A stretch of 56,820 nt of DNA. Source: an uncultured Eubacteriales bacterium. GTDB lineage: Bacteria > Bacillota > Clostridia > TANB77 > CAG-508. The position numbers and the translations under genes were made by a program. The DNA is taken from contig CAOJUE010000012.1 in NCBI GenBank assembly GCA_948443845.1, positions 1 to 56,820 of the forward strand, read 5' to 3'. Shown piece by piece: positions 28,652 to 38,654 of the stretch (positions within the stretch are counted from its first letter, which is position 1; the number at the start of each line of letters is the position of its first letter). The notes under the pieces were generated by a model that was not told the DNA's origin, made no database searches, and was given only the letters and a program-made list of their open reading frames with translations.

Positions 28652-29378
28652 TTATTTCTCACTCATTGTTTTCAAAGCTTCTTGTGCCATTTTATCCTTG
28701 TCCAATTGGTTCATAATCAAAATCACAATGGCTACCAAAATTAGCACAACACCATACAAAATTAGTCCCATTTTCCAATCTCCGACTGCCAAATTGGCAC
28801 CTGCTAGTGTGGATGAAATGACAGATGGAAAACGTGCAAAGGTTGAAATCAAAATAAATCGCATCGGCTGAATGGGCAATAAACCTGCAACATAAACGAG
28901 CAAATCTTTGGGTGTGCCTGGTATCAAAAATAAAATCAGCATGATTTTTTCAATTTTTTTGGGGTTTTGAAATAACTTGCTTTTTTCGATTTTTTCCACT
29001 TTGGATTCTTCACAAAAGTTGCACACAAAATTTCTTCCAAATTTTCGCACCAATCCAAAGATAACGGCAGATATCCCCCCAGCAGAAACCATAATAAATA
29101 TCGTTCCGCCAAGCAGCGCCATAACACATTCCAGCAAGGATTTCCAATGGTTCTCCTGGCACAATAATTAAAAATATTTGTGCTACTTGTAATCCAAATA
29201 GTGTCAACATACCAAATATGCCAGAATTTTCAACTTTTTGCTTAAATGCAACTTGTCCTTCTAGCGAAGAAAGATTTTTCATGACTGGAAATAAATACGC
29301 TATCATTCCAATCATGACAATTAAGACCAGTCCTGTCATCACTCTTTTTAAAATTTTTACTTTATTTTTTCTACTCAT
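28652..29378 (-). CDS. TVP38/TMEM64 (VTT/DedA-like) membrane protein, read through one CGG shift
   Basis: 241 residues, about six membrane helices. The N-terminal part ends ...VPGEPLEILAGMCYG, the C-terminal part has GTIFIMVSAGGISAVIFGLVR, LFLIPGTPKDLLVYVAGLLP and ARFPSVISSTLAGA. Skipping base 29108 joins YGAAW to GTIFIM. VTT proteins are lipid scramblase- or transporter-like. The start overlaps the next gene upstream by 4 bases. Confidence 0.85.
29106..29108 (-). other. In-frame CGG, +1 shift site in the VTT gene
   Basis: P-site TGG, then CGG A, giving Gly91. The repaired junction falls in a membrane loop. Confidence 0.8.
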
Positions 29379-29965
29379 ACAACTCCTTCTTTTTTCTTAT
29401 ACATCAATAGATTATGGCGAATCAATTCTGCTACATTGACTTTTGGAGAAGCATATTTTCTCAAAAGTCCTTTATAAATTTCTTGTAAACCTTCTATTTT
29501 TTTGAAATCTTCTGGTTTAATTAGTTCAGGCAAATTAGTTTCAATACCTGCTTTTTCTAATATGTATTTGACAAATTCAGCACAGTAAAAAGAATGCTCT
29601 TTACGAATTTTTCGATGAAAACCTACAGCGAATAAGCCTAATCGATTAAATGTATAATTTTCTTTTTCCATTTCAATTTGTCGAATCGTGTTTTCAATTA
29701 CTTCATATTGAAAATCCGATACTTGCAAAGCATACACTTTGGTTTGCGTTTTGTAAAATCGTTTGAAAGTTCCGCTATCAATTGCTTCATGTACAAATCC
29801 ACCAACAAATGGATTGTAAGGATTTAGTCTACCAAAACTATACATTTCTTTCAAATTTTCGTCTAAAGAAATTGAACTATGCGTAAATTCGTCTTTGGTA
29901 AATGTTTTGATTATTCTAGATAATGCCGTTCCTGTATGAGTTAATACAATATAAATTTCTTTCAT
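29375..29965 (-). CDS. NlpC/P60-like permuted papain-fold protein (196 aa)
   Basis: The arrangement FTHSSISLD early and HSFYCAEFVKYIL late places His before Cys, as in permuted papain-fold (YiiX/YebB-like) proteins. Catalytic residues are probably His28 and the Cys of FYCAEF. No signal peptide, so cytoplasmic; substrate unknown, possibly lipid or peptide amides. Confidence 0.7.
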   Translation of the reverse strand: MKEIYIVLTHTGTALSRIIKTFTKDEFTHSSISLDENLKEMYSFGRLNPYNPFVGGFVHEAIDSGTFKRFYKTQTKVYALQVSDFQYEVIENTIRQIEMEKENYTFNRLGLFAVGFHRKIRKEHSFYCAEFVKYILEKAGIETNLPELIKPEDFKKIEGLQEIYKGLLRKYASPKVNVAELIRHNLLMYKKKEGVV

Positions 29966-30005
29966 ATTTTTTCACTTCCACTTCAATTCTATGTTTGTTT
30001 TTGCG

Positions 30006-30656
30006 TTAAAATGTTTCTTTTTTATTGGCAAAAATTCTGTCCATGTATTCATCTGGATAATATTCGTCCAAAAATAAATCCATTCGATTCGCTGGCTGAA
30101 TATTTTTTCGTCTTTCCGTCTGCCTTTCGGCAGCAATGCAGGAAATGGTGATATTAAATACCATAAAAACTAACACCAGACTAGTAACTACTTTTAAGCT
30201 TGTTTGATTGATATTCAGCCTATTTCTAAAATTTGCGATTTGGGGAGAAATCAACGTCATATAAAGAACTCCGGCAATTCCCCAATAAGTGCAATGTAAA
30301 AGGCTGGTTCTTCCATTTAGGTTGAAATGCAAATAAGAATAATCCCACGAAATGGTTCCAAACGCTTTTTCTTGTATAAAAGAACACAAATATTCGGTGA
30401 TTCCCCCAAGTAGCATGGTTACTAAAAATACTTCCATTTTGTTTCGTGTATCCATTGACTTCAAAACTAAGTAATAAACCACCATTCCGATTCCATAAAC
30501 TGGCGTAAATGGCCCATAAATCAAGCCTTGTCTTGACTCAAAATAGCCTTTTTGAAATAGTACAACAATCATTTCATAAAGATAACCAATGATGCTTCCC
30601 AAAATAAATAGCCAAAATAAGATGATCAATTCTTCTAAAACTTTTCTTTTCTCCAT
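30006..30656 (-). CDS. CmpB-family ABC-type permease-like membrane protein
   Basis: 216 residues, five or six membrane helices. It starts LIILFWLFILGSIIGYLYEM and has the family-typical QGLIYGPFTPVYGIGMV and WDYSYLHFNLNGRTSLLHC. PF06541-type; partner and substrate unknown. A BceR-type palindrome lies about 80 bases upstream, so it may belong to the Bce regulon at 36-41 kb. Confidence 0.85.
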   Translation of the reverse strand: MEKRKVLEELIILFWLFILGSIIGYLYEMIVVLFQKGYFESRQGLIYGPFTPVYGIGMVVYYLVLKSMDTRNKMEVFLVTMLLGGITEYLCSFIQEKAFGTISWDYSYLHFNLNGRTSLLHCTYWGIAGVLYMTLISPQIANFRNRLNINQTSLKVVTSLVLVFMVFNITISCIAAERQTERRKNIQPANRMDLFLDEYYPDEYMDRIFANKKETF

Positions 30657-30732
30657 TTTATTGCTCCCCTTATCTTTTTTCTTTATTATATTTCATTTTT
30701 TTCTTTTTTGGTATTGAATTAACTTACACCAA

Positions 30733-30750
30733 TCTTACATTTTTGTAAGA
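30733..30750. promoter_or_regulatory. BceR-type operator upstream of the CmpB-family gene
   Basis: TCTTACA-TTTT-TGTAAGA, matching the BceR core TNACA-N4-TGTAA and the centre of the larger palindrome at 39480. A CTTACA half-site stands 11 bases away. Confidence 0.7.
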
Positions 30751-30884
30751 CACATAAATTTTTCACTTTGTTTATAATTTTATTATACCACAAAATTGTT
30801 TTTTTGTTAATAGTATTTATGTTATTTTAAGAAAAGATTAATATTTTCGATTGAGAAAAAAATAAGATTAGTTTTTATCTAATC

Positions 30885-31628
30885 TCATTCTTGACTTTCC
30901 AAATATTCCACATATTCCTCCAAACACATCCCCATTTCATTCATTTTCACCGCATGTTCCTTGCCAACATAACGCCAATGCCATGGCTCATAGTCGACTT
31001 TGGTAATATTTTCTTTTTCTTTTGTATAACGCAAAATAAATCCATACGTTTCGGCATTTTCTTTCAGCCAAACAAATCCTGCTGTTTCATCAAACTGATA
31101 ATCTACATAATTAAAATCAACCGCCAAACCCAAATTATGCTCACTTTTACCTGGTTTATTAATGGTTTGAAGCACCAATTTTTCTGCTTCTTCGCGTGGC
31201 TTTCCTTGATTTTCATATTGTTTTACTTTTCTCTCAAACACCTCTTTTTGATGTTCCATGCTTCTATACGCAGATTGCACCCAAATATTGGTAATTCCAT
31301 CATTTTTCATGGCTTGTAACATTTCATTTAGTGGCTGAATTGCTCTACTGTCAAATTTTCTTGTTTTATCAATATTGACAAGGTCAATTGCAAAATCATC
31401 TGGTAACGAATTTTCGAAATTAACCAAAACTAATTTCCAATCTGTGATTTCTTTTTTGGATTTCGGAATTTCTACCTTATTTTCAGTTATTTTTGGCAAA
31501 ATCGACTGGCTCATTTGTGTTTGGGTGGAAAGTTTTGATTTTGTTTTGTGCAAAATCATCAAACCCATTAGGAAAATAATGCCAAACCACACGATTTTTT
31601 TCTTCCCTTTTTTCTTCATATTTTTCAA
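30885..31628 (-). CDS. VanY-type D-alanyl-D-alanine carboxypeptidase
   Basis: 247 residues with one N-terminal membrane anchor (residues 12-30). Peptidase M15B motifs: SAYRSMEHQKEVF, the metal site SEHNLGLAVDFNYVD and EPWHWRYVG. It trims the terminal D-Ala of peptidoglycan stems outside the membrane. Confidence 0.93.
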   Translation of the reverse strand: MKNMKKKGKKKIVWFGIIFLMGLMILHKTKSKLSTQTQMSQSILPKITENKVEIPKSKKEITDWKLVLVNFENSLPDDFAIDLVNIDKTRKFDSRAIQPLNEMLQAMKNDGITNIWVQSAYRSMEHQKEVFERKVKQYENQGKPREEAEKLVLQTINKPGKSEHNLGLAVDFNYVDYQFDETAGFVWLKENAETYGFILRYTKEKENITKVDYEPWHWRYVGKEHAVKMNEMGMCLEEYVEYLESQE

Positions 31629-31678
31629 TATCTCTTTCTTCGTTTCTTAAGTTTATCTTGTCTTATTTTTCCAAAAAG

Positions 31679-32381
31679 TTACGCTTTTTTTCGAATTAAA
31701 ACAAATGGTGTACATTGCTGACCTTGTCCTGCTGGATTGTCTTGAATCATGGCTTTTAATTTTTGCTCGGTAAACGCTATCTCGTCTGATTTTCCCAAAA
31801 TTTCCTGTCCAAAATCGTTAGAATCGACAATCATCAAACTGATGCCTAATTTTTCCTTTACTTCATTGCAAACTTCACTTGGATTTTCTGGAATTTCAAT
31901 TCCAATATCGCGATATTCCGCCCATGCACCATCGTAAAAGCCATCTAAGCCGACTTACTTCTCGTCCAACAATTTTATAAAATACACCTTTTACGCCAAA
32001 TAATTTTGTCATTCCACTTGCTATACTTGCTAGCAAAACTCTTGCTAATCCCACTTTAGAAATGGCATATTGCATATTAATCGCCATTCCTACCCCATAG
32101 CCACCACGATTTTTCTGGCAAGCAAATTTTGACAAAAATTTCGCCCAACCCCCAATTTTCAAATCTTCTCTTCGCACCACTCGATTTTGACAAAGGCTAA
32201 GTATTTTCTCACTACTTGCGATTATATCACCTTTTTCATAAATAGGAAACACATATTCTTCCAAAAGTTTCAAATAATTTTCGCCTTGCTTGACAAATCT
32301 TGTTTTTATTGCGTGTCTTAAATAAATTTCATCTCCTATTTCAATCTCCACTTTTTTTCCTTCGTTTGCTATAAATTCCAT
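31679..32381 (-). CDS. CofE-like (F420-0:gamma-glutamyl ligase fold) protein, read through one CGG shift
   Basis: 233 residues. It contains KGDIIASSEKILSLCQNR, YGVGMAINMQYAISKVGLAR and, after skipping base 31952, S-GLDGFYDGAWAEYRDIGIE, then DNPAGQGQQCTPFVLIRKK. Without the skip it ends 17 codons on. Clostridia lack F420, so this branch probably does a different amidation or ligation. A direct-repeat operator shared with the response regulator at 35.3 kb precedes it. Confidence 0.82.
31950..31952 (-). other. In-frame CGG, +1 shift site in the cofE-like gene
   Basis: P-site AGT, then CGG C, giving Gly144 of the SGLDGFYDGAW block. Confidence 0.87.
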
Positions 32382-32410
32382 GTTTACCTCCTAAAACAAT
32401 TTTCTTATGT

Positions 32411-32462
32411 TATGATAGCACACAGTTGTATCAAATTTGTTTTAAGAGTGTATCAAAGTTGT
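32411..32462 (-). promoter_or_regulatory. Promoter with direct-repeat operator before the cofE-like gene
   Basis: On the minus strand, GATACAACTTTGATACA followed by TTTGATACAAC, then -10 TATCAT. The core ACAACTTTGATACA recurs with one mismatch at 35292. Confidence 0.6.
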
Positions 32463-32464
32463 AT

Positions 32465-33202
32465 CTATTCTAAACTTTCTACAATTTTATAATTTTGGGT
32501 ATTGTTTTTATTGGATTGAATGGATAAAAAGCAGTTGTCATTATTAGAGTCTATAAAGAGCATAGCGCAAAGTCCTGCTTTTTCAGATTTTAGGGTATTA
32601 TTTTCAAATTTCCAATCACCAATCATATATAAATCTAAATATTTGACATAGTTTTCTAAGATTTCCTGTCTTTCTAACTCGGTTTGCAGTTTATCTTTTG
32701 GGAAAACGGCAAATAAAATTTTTCCTGTTTTGCTTTCCCTTCCTACACTCATTTCACTTGTTTTGTTTCCTAGAAAAGTATATTGCATTTCATATTCTTT
32801 TTTGAAATTCGTATAATTTTTAACATTGTATTCCGTATTAGAAAAAATTTCATTCATGTCTTTTAGAATTTTGCATTCTTCTAATTTTAAGAATTCATTT
32901 TTTACTTGGTCAATCACCTTTTCCTCTTCTTGCTCGGATTGACGCTCTTCTACTAAAACTTTTTTATTGCTACTGGGCACTACCGTTTGGGATTGAATTT
33001 CCATAGAACTTCCGCTCATATCATGAATTGCTTTGACTAAATAAATTTTTTGGGCCTGCACATCAATGTTTCTTTTGGTTTTGCTTTGTGTAAAAATTTG
33101 TTTTTCCATTCGTAAATCTTCCACTTCAAAAAGAATCTGAGGTGCAAGAAAGGAAAGCAATAGAATAAAAAAAACACTTGAAATAATTAGTTTATTTTTC
33201 AT
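32465..33202 (-). CDS. Membrane-anchored extracytoplasmic protein downstream of a histidine kinase
   Basis: 245 residues. One N-terminal membrane helix (residues 4-22) and a long outside domain. I recognise no family. Its start overlaps the kinase stop by 11 bases, so it is the third gene of the RR-HK operon and may modulate the kinase as YycI/YycH-type proteins do (inference from order). Confidence 0.7.
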   Translation of the reverse strand: MKNKLIISSVFFILLLSFLAPQILFEVEDLRMEKQIFTQSKTKRNIDVQAQKIYLVKAIHDMSGSSMEIQSQTVVPSSNKKVLVEERQSEQEEEKVIDQVKNEFLKLEECKILKDMNEIFSNTEYNVKNYTNFKKEYEMQYTFLGNKTSEMSVGRESKTGKILFAVFPKDKLQTELERQEILENYVKYLDLYMIGDWKFENNTLKSEKAGLCAMLFIDSNNDNCFLSIQSNKNNTQNYKIVESLE

Positions 33203-34601
33203 TTTTCTTTACCTCCAATTCAAAAGATACTGTTGTTCCAACCTTTTCTTCACTTTCAATGTTTAGTACACAATGATGCATTTTCAAAATTTTTTTGCAT
33301 AATGATAAACCAATTCCTGTTCCACCATTTTGTTTACTCCTAGATTTATCGACTCTGTAAAAGTCTTCTGTTACACGATGAATATGCTCTTTGGGAATTC
33401 CGTCTCCTTTATCCATTACCGAAATTCGATATTTCTGGTTTGCTAAAACTCGTCCTTGAACAACAATACAATTATCTTTTGGATTGGCTCTTTTAGCATT
33501 TTGAATCAAATTTCGAAGCACGACTTCCATTAAGCTTTCGTCTATTTCTAACTTTGCTTCTTCTAAATCTAGTTTTAATTCGATATTTTCTAGCATAATT
33601 TGAGCAGAAATTTTTTCGATAAATTCTTTGATTTTCGTTTCTTTTAATTCAATTCTTTCCTCAGATAATTCCATTAAAGAAAGCATTTTATAGGAAAGTT
33701 CTTCTAGTCTTTTGGCCTCCCAATAGATATAATTCAGAGCTCTAGCAGACACATGTTCATCACACTTTTTAAAACGAAGTAAGTCAGCATATCCAATAAT
33801 TGCTGTCATTGGCGTTTTGATTTCGTGAGAAAATCCAGTTACAAAATCGTCTTTGGCTTGAAGAGAGCAATTTAAAGATTCGATTTTTGTTTCGATTTCA
33901 TCTGCCATTCGATTAAAACTGTTCGCTAATTCGCCTATTTCGTCATTCGTTTGAATGAAAACTCTTTCTTCAAAGTTTCCGTTCGAAATTTTCTTACTTG
34001 CCTTATTTAATTTCTCAATTGGTCTTGTCAAAAATTTCGAAAAACCGAAAATAAAGAGCGAAGCAATAACTAAAATCACGATATCTGCATACATCATTTC
34101 TTTTATTTGATTTTCTCGTTCCTCATAAATCGCAGTAATATCATAAATATGAATCACATAAATTACTTCATTATTGATTGACCAATATTCCGAAAATAAC
34201 ATATAATTTTGATTTTTTATTTTTCTTAAACAATATGAATCGGTTTCTTTATTGAAAACTGGCTCAATAGTAAGCGTTTCAATTTCACTAAAGTTTGAAA
34301 AAATCAATTCTTTATTTTCTGTGTACAAAGCAATTTTTTCCAAACGATTTTCCATATACGAATACAACGATTTAACTTGCTCCACAATTTTTTCCTTCGT
34401 GATTTCTTCTCCATTTTGAATTTCTTGAATTAAACTACTTTCCAAATGATATCTTTCCAATACATTTTGATTCTGGTTTTGATTGGCACTTGTTTCAATA
34501 GAACGCTTAAAGTTTTGCCTTACCATAACCAATCGACTAACTGACAAGATAACCGAAATCATCACCAGAATACTTAACACCATTTTTAACCAAAATTTCA
34601 T
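33192..34601 (-). CDS. Sensor histidine kinase with HAMP domain
   Basis: 469 residues. Membrane helices at 7-25 and 171-190 flank an outside sensor domain of about 145 residues; HAMP follows (LTRPIEKLNKASKKISNGNF). The phospho-acceptor His259 is in GFSHEIKTPMTAII, and the ATPase has NLIQNAKRANP, DKGDGIP and GGTGIGLSLCKKIL. Partner of the response regulator whose stop is 1 base upstream. Confidence 0.95.
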   Translation of the reverse strand: MKFWLKMVLSILVMISVILSVSRLVMVRQNFKRSIETSANQNQNQNVLERYHLESSLIQEIQNGEEITKEKIVEQVKSLYSYMENRLEKIALYTENKELIFSNFSEIETLTIEPVFNKETDSYCLRKIKNQNYMLFSEYWSINNEVIYVIHIYDITAIYEERENQIKEMMYADIVILVIASLFIFGFSKFLTRPIEKLNKASKKISNGNFEERVFIQTNDEIGELANSFNRMADEIETKIESLNCSLQAKDDFVTGFSHEIKTPMTAIIGYADLLRFKKCDEHVSARALNYIYWEAKRLEELSYKMLSLMELSEERIELKETKIKEFIEKISAQIMLENIELKLDLEEAKLEIDESLMEVVLRNLIQNAKRANPKDNCIVVQGRVLANQKYRISVMDKGDGIPKEHIHRVTEDFYRVDKSRSKQNGGTGIGLSLCKKILKMHHCVLNIESEEKVGTTVSFELEVKKNEK

Positions 34602-34602
34602 T

Positions 34603-35268
34603 TTACACCTCTAATCGATATCCAATTCGATAAACTGTTTTTATGTGCTCTTTCCAATCTAGTTTTTTGCGTAACCTTTGGATATGCAAATCCAAAGTTC
34701 TTGTCTCAAATTCCAACTCTTCTCCCCACACCTTTTCAAAAATGACTTCACGATAAAGCGCCATATTTTTATTTTGGACAAGTAACAGCAAAAGGTCAAA
34801 TTCTTTGGGCGTTAAATCAATTTTTTCTCCCGCCTTTTCGACCGTTCTGGCTACAACATTAATCGTGATATTTCCAATTTCGATTTTTTCGCTCGTTTTA
34901 TGAAATCTTCGCAAAATGGCTTCTACGCGCGCAATCAATTCTCCCATTTCAAATGGTTTGGTAATATAATCATCAGCACCAAGATGCAAGCCTTTGATTT
35001 TATCTTTGGTTTGACTTTTGGCTGTGATGAAAATAACTGGCGTGTCAAAGTTCTGTTTGATATATTCCAAAAGTTCGTACCCATCCACATGAGGAAGCAT
35101 GATATCGAGTAAAATCAAGTCATACTTTTTCTGCTCGACAAAATCGGCTGCCACTTCTCCGTCTGAGGCGACTTCGCATTGGTAGCCTTGTGATTCTAAA
35201 CCAATCTGAAGCAAATCACGAATTGCCATTTCGTCTTCTACAATTAAAATTCTGTTCATTCTTTTCAC
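34603..35268 (-). CDS. OmpR/PhoB-family response regulator
   Basis: 221 residues. Receiver: VEDE acidic pair, phospho-acceptor Asp55 in LILLDIMLP, the Thr of FITAKS and Lys of ITKPFE. DNA-binding winged helix: LTPKEFDLLLLLVQN through IKTVYRIGYRLE. It probably binds the ACAACTTYGATACA repeats before its own gene and the cofE-like gene. Confidence 0.95.
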   Translation of the reverse strand: MKRMNRILIVEDEMAIRDLLQIGLESQGYQCEVASDGEVAADFVEQKKYDLILLDIMLPHVDGYELLEYIKQNFDTPVIFITAKSQTKDKIKGLHLGADDYITKPFEMGELIARVEAILRRFHKTSEKIEIGNITINVVARTVEKAGEKIDLTPKEFDLLLLLVQNKNMALYREVIFEKVWGEELEFETRTLDLHIQRLRKKLDWKEHIKTVYRIGYRLEV

Positions 35269-35276
35269 CCTATTGT

Positions 35277-35305
35277 ATTATACCTTAAAATTGTATCGAA
35301 GTTGT
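35277..35305 (-). promoter_or_regulatory. Promoter and probable auto-regulatory repeat of the response regulator
   Basis: -10 TATAAT with ACAACTTCGATACA overlapping the -35 region, as expected for an activator of the OmpR type. Confidence 0.6.
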
Positions 35306-35364
35306 AAATTTTTTGTAAAAATTAAAAGCAAGTCATTTTTTTGACCTGCCTTTTACAAAATTTT

Positions 35365-35811
35365 CTATTTTCCATGGATTAACATTGTCATTTCTTCTTC
35401 ATTGCTCTGTAGTTCTACTTGCAAATTTTCTTCTTCCACAACCTCTTTATTGGCTTCGATGCTTATTTCTTCTTCTCCGTCAACAGATTGAACGGTGTAC
35501 GTTATCGTTTTATCTCCATTTTCGTCAATTCCGTCTTTTGTTTCCGTTACTTTGTATTTATTTTCATCAATTCTTACCACAATCATTTCCTCATATTTAT
35601 TTTTAATTTCCTCCACCAATTTTCCATCAGTGGCTGCATTCACTGTGAAAAAACTGCCAGATAATAAAATAATCGCAACTGCACACATTGAAATTGCCTG
35701 TTTTCTTTGTTTTAATTTCATACTTTCCTCTCTTTCCAAATTGGATACAACTATTTTATTCCTTACATTTTGCCATATTTTACGATTCCATTCTTGATTT
35801 TCCATAGTCAT
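35365..35811 (-). CDS. Membrane-anchored protein paired with ECF sigma factor, possible anti-sigma
   Basis: 148 residues: a short cytoplasmic N-terminus, one helix (about residues 36-58) and an outside acidic domain. The first codons overlap the sigma gene by 32 bases, so they are co-expressed. Position and topology suggest an anti-sigma factor or a sigma-controlled membrane sensor. No family recognised. Confidence 0.65.
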   Translation of the reverse strand: MTMENQEWNRKIWQNVRNKIVVSNLEREESMKLKQRKQAISMCAVAIILLSGSFFTVNAATDGKLVEEIKNKYEEMIVVRIDENKYKVTETKDGIDENGDKTITYTVQSVDGEEEISIEANKEVVEEENLQVELQSNEEEMTMLIHGK

Positions 35812-36346
35812 ACCCTCTTTTCTTTAATTTTTTTCTAACAAACTTTCGAAGCCTATATAGCGTTACTTTTACCTTATTTTTCGTAATTCCAAGTTCTACT
35901 GAAATTTCCTTCACTTTTCTAGATTGATAATAAAACATTACAAAAATTTGTGCTTCTTGCTCTTTCATCTCATCTATCGCATTTTGGATAATTTGACTTT
36001 TTTCGTTCTGTTCAACTAAATTTTCAAGATTCATCTGATCCATTATTTGATCGTCATAATCTTCCCAATTTTCAAAATGATCTGCCAAATTTAACGTTCG
36101 ATATTTTTTGCGTATCAAATTCTTTGCAATTCCAACTAAATACGGTTTTAGCAACATATTCTTGTCAATTTTCTCCTGATTTTTCCACAAAACCACAAAA
36201 ATATCCGACAAAACTTCTTCCATATCTTGCCTACTTGTCATACAATTTTTCAAAATCATATGCAAATAGCCATTATATGTCTCCACAATTTGTTCCATAT
36301 TCAATTGACCATTTTCCTCAAAATCATCAACAGTTCTAGGCTCCAC
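35780..36346 (-). CDS. ECF-type RNA polymerase sigma factor
   Basis: 188 residues. Region 2 has MILKNCMTSRQDMEEVLSDIF and FVVLWKNQEKID with LVGIAKNLIRKKYR; region 4 has VKEISVELGITKNKVKVTLY. The GTG start at 36346 has a rather distant GGAG site. Transcribed with the membrane partner. Confidence 0.9.
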   Translation of the reverse strand: MEPRTVDDFEENGQLNMEQIVETYNGYLHMILKNCMTSRQDMEEVLSDIFVVLWKNQEKIDKNMLLKPYLVGIAKNLIRKKYRTLNLADHFENWEDYDDQIMDQMNLENLVEQNEKSQIIQNAIDEMKEQEAQIFVMFYYQSRKVKEISVELGITKNKVKVTLYRLRKFVRKKLKKRGYDYGKSRMES

Positions 36347-36435
36347 TTCTTTTTAAGTTAAACTCCTTTTCTTCTCGAAAGTACTTTCATTTATATAATC
36401 CCATTTTTTCCAAAAAGGTTACAAAAATTTTAAAT

Positions 36436-36461
36436 AATCGGCACTTTTTTAGTGCCGATTA
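36436..36461 (-). terminator. Hairpin after the Bce permease
   Basis: AATCGGCACT/AGTGCCGATT 10-bp stem with a 6-base loop; no long T run, so termination is plausible but not certain. Confidence 0.6.
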
Positions 36462-36479
36462 TGGTCAGAATATTATTTT

Positions 36480-36572
36480 TTACGAAGGAATCAAATCGCT
36501 AAACGCCTTGACTCCTTCATAAGCAATCCATTTGGTCTGACCAGCCAAATATTCTAAACTGTGGATACAAAA
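36480..36572 (-). pseudogene. Possible C-terminal gene remnant (30 codons)
   Basis: An open stretch with good protein-like composition (HSLEYLAGQTKWIAYEG then VKAFSDLIPS, stop), without a start or ribosome site. It may be the tail of a gene deleted when the Bce module was inserted. Source not identified. Confidence 0.35.
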
Positions 36573-36605
36573 TTAATATACCACATTTTTCACCACTTTG
36601 CAACT

Positions 36606-38654
36606 TTATTTTCCTTCATTAACATTTCTCTCAAACTGCACATCCGTTGCCACAAAATAAATGCCATACACTAGCACAAAAATTCCAATTACAACTGCCA
36701 TATTTTTCCAAATTTCTTCCACCGTCACAGCAACTGTAAAAATTTGCCCTACAATCAAAACCGCTGGAATACTAATCAAAACTGGAATGAACATTGGCAA
36801 ACAAAAGTAGAATAATAACTGTTTTAAAATCGTTTGCCTAATCACGCGTTCTTCCATACCTAATTTTTTAAGCAATTCATAACGATATTTATATTTTTCA
36901 GAATCGCTCAATTGCTGAATCGCAAGAATTGTCGCTGTTGCCATTACAAAAATTAATGCTACATAAAACGCCAAAAACGATATCATCGTATAAAACGATT
37001 TGACTTGGGCTGTTCGATTTCCCTTTGTCCTTACATTTCCTAACGCAATATTCATCGTATACTGTTGTTCTTCTCCGTCAATAACGGCAATTTGCTCCAT
37101 TTCATCATAGATAAGATATTCAGATAATCCGTCATAAAAGGCTTCGCCTGTTGTTTCTTCGGTTTGTGCTACTAGTTTGTAACAATCATCATAAAACGGT
37201 TTTTCGATTTTGAAATCCGCCTTTTCAATTTCTCCTAATAATTCATCTGGAACCACAATACAGTACATATATCCATTAAAACCAAGTTGCGCAAGATGCT
37301 CTCCTCTAATTTCCTTTATCGTCATTTCTTTTCCCATGATTTCGATTTTGTGATTCTCTTTCCTATAATCGACAAAATGCTTTTCCGCACTTTTCATGCA
37401 TTGAACAATAACTTCATCTTCTTTTAAAGAAACCGTTTCATAACCCAGCATTTCTCGCAAGCGATTATAGTCTTTTAAACAAATCGCTGTATCCCACTCA
37501 TCGTCAAATCTATCTTCAAATGTTGTGTCTTGCAAGGCTTTATCGACACTTACTTTGGGAATATTGTAAGTTCGATATTCATATAAATCTATCACGTTTG
37601 CATTTTTTCCGATATATTCTTTGTATTTTGAAAAATCACCATCTAAACTGCTTACCATAATTTCGAATGGATAGCCCATTGCAATTTCATTGTTTAGCAT
37701 TCCATTCATTAGTAACGCCACATTTCCGCCAATCATAATAAATGCAAATAACATCGCAATCGTGCCTAAAGTCGTACTCATTGTATTAATTTTGGAAGTC
37801 AAATTTCGGTACAAAAATAAATGATTTTTTTGATATTTTCTTGTTTTATTTTCCAAATATCGTTTGACAATAAAACTCGAAATACTTCGGTAAAACAAAT
37901 ACACGCCTGTAATGAACATCGCAATTGCTATCATGGTTTCTTTTCCATCCATCTTGTCAACATCAACATAATCCAAATTTAGCACAAACACGCCTGTCAA
38001 AAATAAAACAATCGAAATCACAAACAAAACCATATTCCCTTTTGCATTTTGAATGCGATTGTTTTCGTTTTGCTTATCGGCATAAAGCAAATCATGTACT
38101 TTGGTTTTCTTAATTTTCCTTCTGCTATTTAATAGTACTAAAACAAACATAACAAAAAAACATAGAGCCGTTGTTTGCACTGCTTTCCAGTTAAATTCAA
38201 TCGCAATTTGGTAAGGTTGCTCAAAAATATTCATAATAATACTCGTAAAAACTTGATAAACCAAACACCCAAACGCCGTTCCCACCAAAAAGGCTAGAAT
38301 ACCTATGATTAAATTTTCAATCGTAAACATCTTGGAAATATCCTTTTTCTCAATTCCCAAAATTTCATACGTTCCAAATTCTTTGCTTCGTTTTTCTAGC
38401 ATAAATCGCATCGTATAATTAATAAGCCATGCCATCACAAAAATAATTAACAGATTGATTCCAAAAATGACTTGCGAAAAATCCTTCATACTCGAAGACA
38501 ATTCCGCAATATCATTCGAAACCGCAATGGAGTTAAAACTAAACAGCAATGCCACCGCAATTACAATCGTGATAAAATAAATGACATAATCTTTTGCCTG
38601 CCTTTTGGCATTTCGAAAGGATAATTTACCTAACATCGTTTTGCTCACCTCCAA
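36606..38654 (-). CDS. bceB: BceB-type ABC transporter permease
   Basis: 682 residues with ten membrane helices in the 1-3-1-2-3 BceB-like layout, FtsX domains around residues 60-190 and 560-680, and a large outside domain between helices 7 and 8 (about residues 330-560). BceAB transporters act as both flux sensors and resistance pumps for cell-wall-targeting peptides. No CGG codon in 682. Confidence 0.93.
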   Translation of the reverse strand: MEVSKTMLGKLSFRNAKRQAKDYVIYFITIVIAVALLFSFNSIAVSNDIAELSSSMKDFSQVIFGINLLIIFVMAWLINYTMRFMLEKRSKEFGTYEILGIEKKDISKMFTIENLIIGILAFLVGTAFGCLVYQVFTSIIMNIFEQPYQIAIEFNWKAVQTTALCFFVMFVLVLLNSRRKIKKTKVHDLLYADKQNENNRIQNAKGNMVLFVISIVLFLTGVFVLNLDYVDVDKMDGKETMIAIAMFITGVYLFYRSISSFIVKRYLENKTRKYQKNHLFLYRNLTSKINTMSTTLGTIAMLFAFIMIGGNVALLMNGMLNNEIAMGYPFEIMVSSLDGDFSKYKEYIGKNANVIDLYEYRTYNIPKVSVDKALQDTTFEDRFDDEWDTAICLKDYNRLREMLGYETVSLKEDEVIVQCMKSAEKHFVDYRKENHKIEIMGKEMTIKEIRGEHLAQLGFNGYMYCIVVPDELLGEIEKADFKIEKPFYDDCYKLVAQTEETTGEAFYDGLSEYLIYDEMEQIAVIDGEEQQYTMNIALGNVRTKGNRTAQVKSFYTMISFLAFYVALIFVMATATILAIQQLSDSEKYKYRYELLKKLGMEERVIRQTILKQLLFYFCLPMFIPVLISIPAVLIVGQIFTVAVTVEEIWKNMAVVIGIFVLVYGIYFVATDVQFERNVNEGK

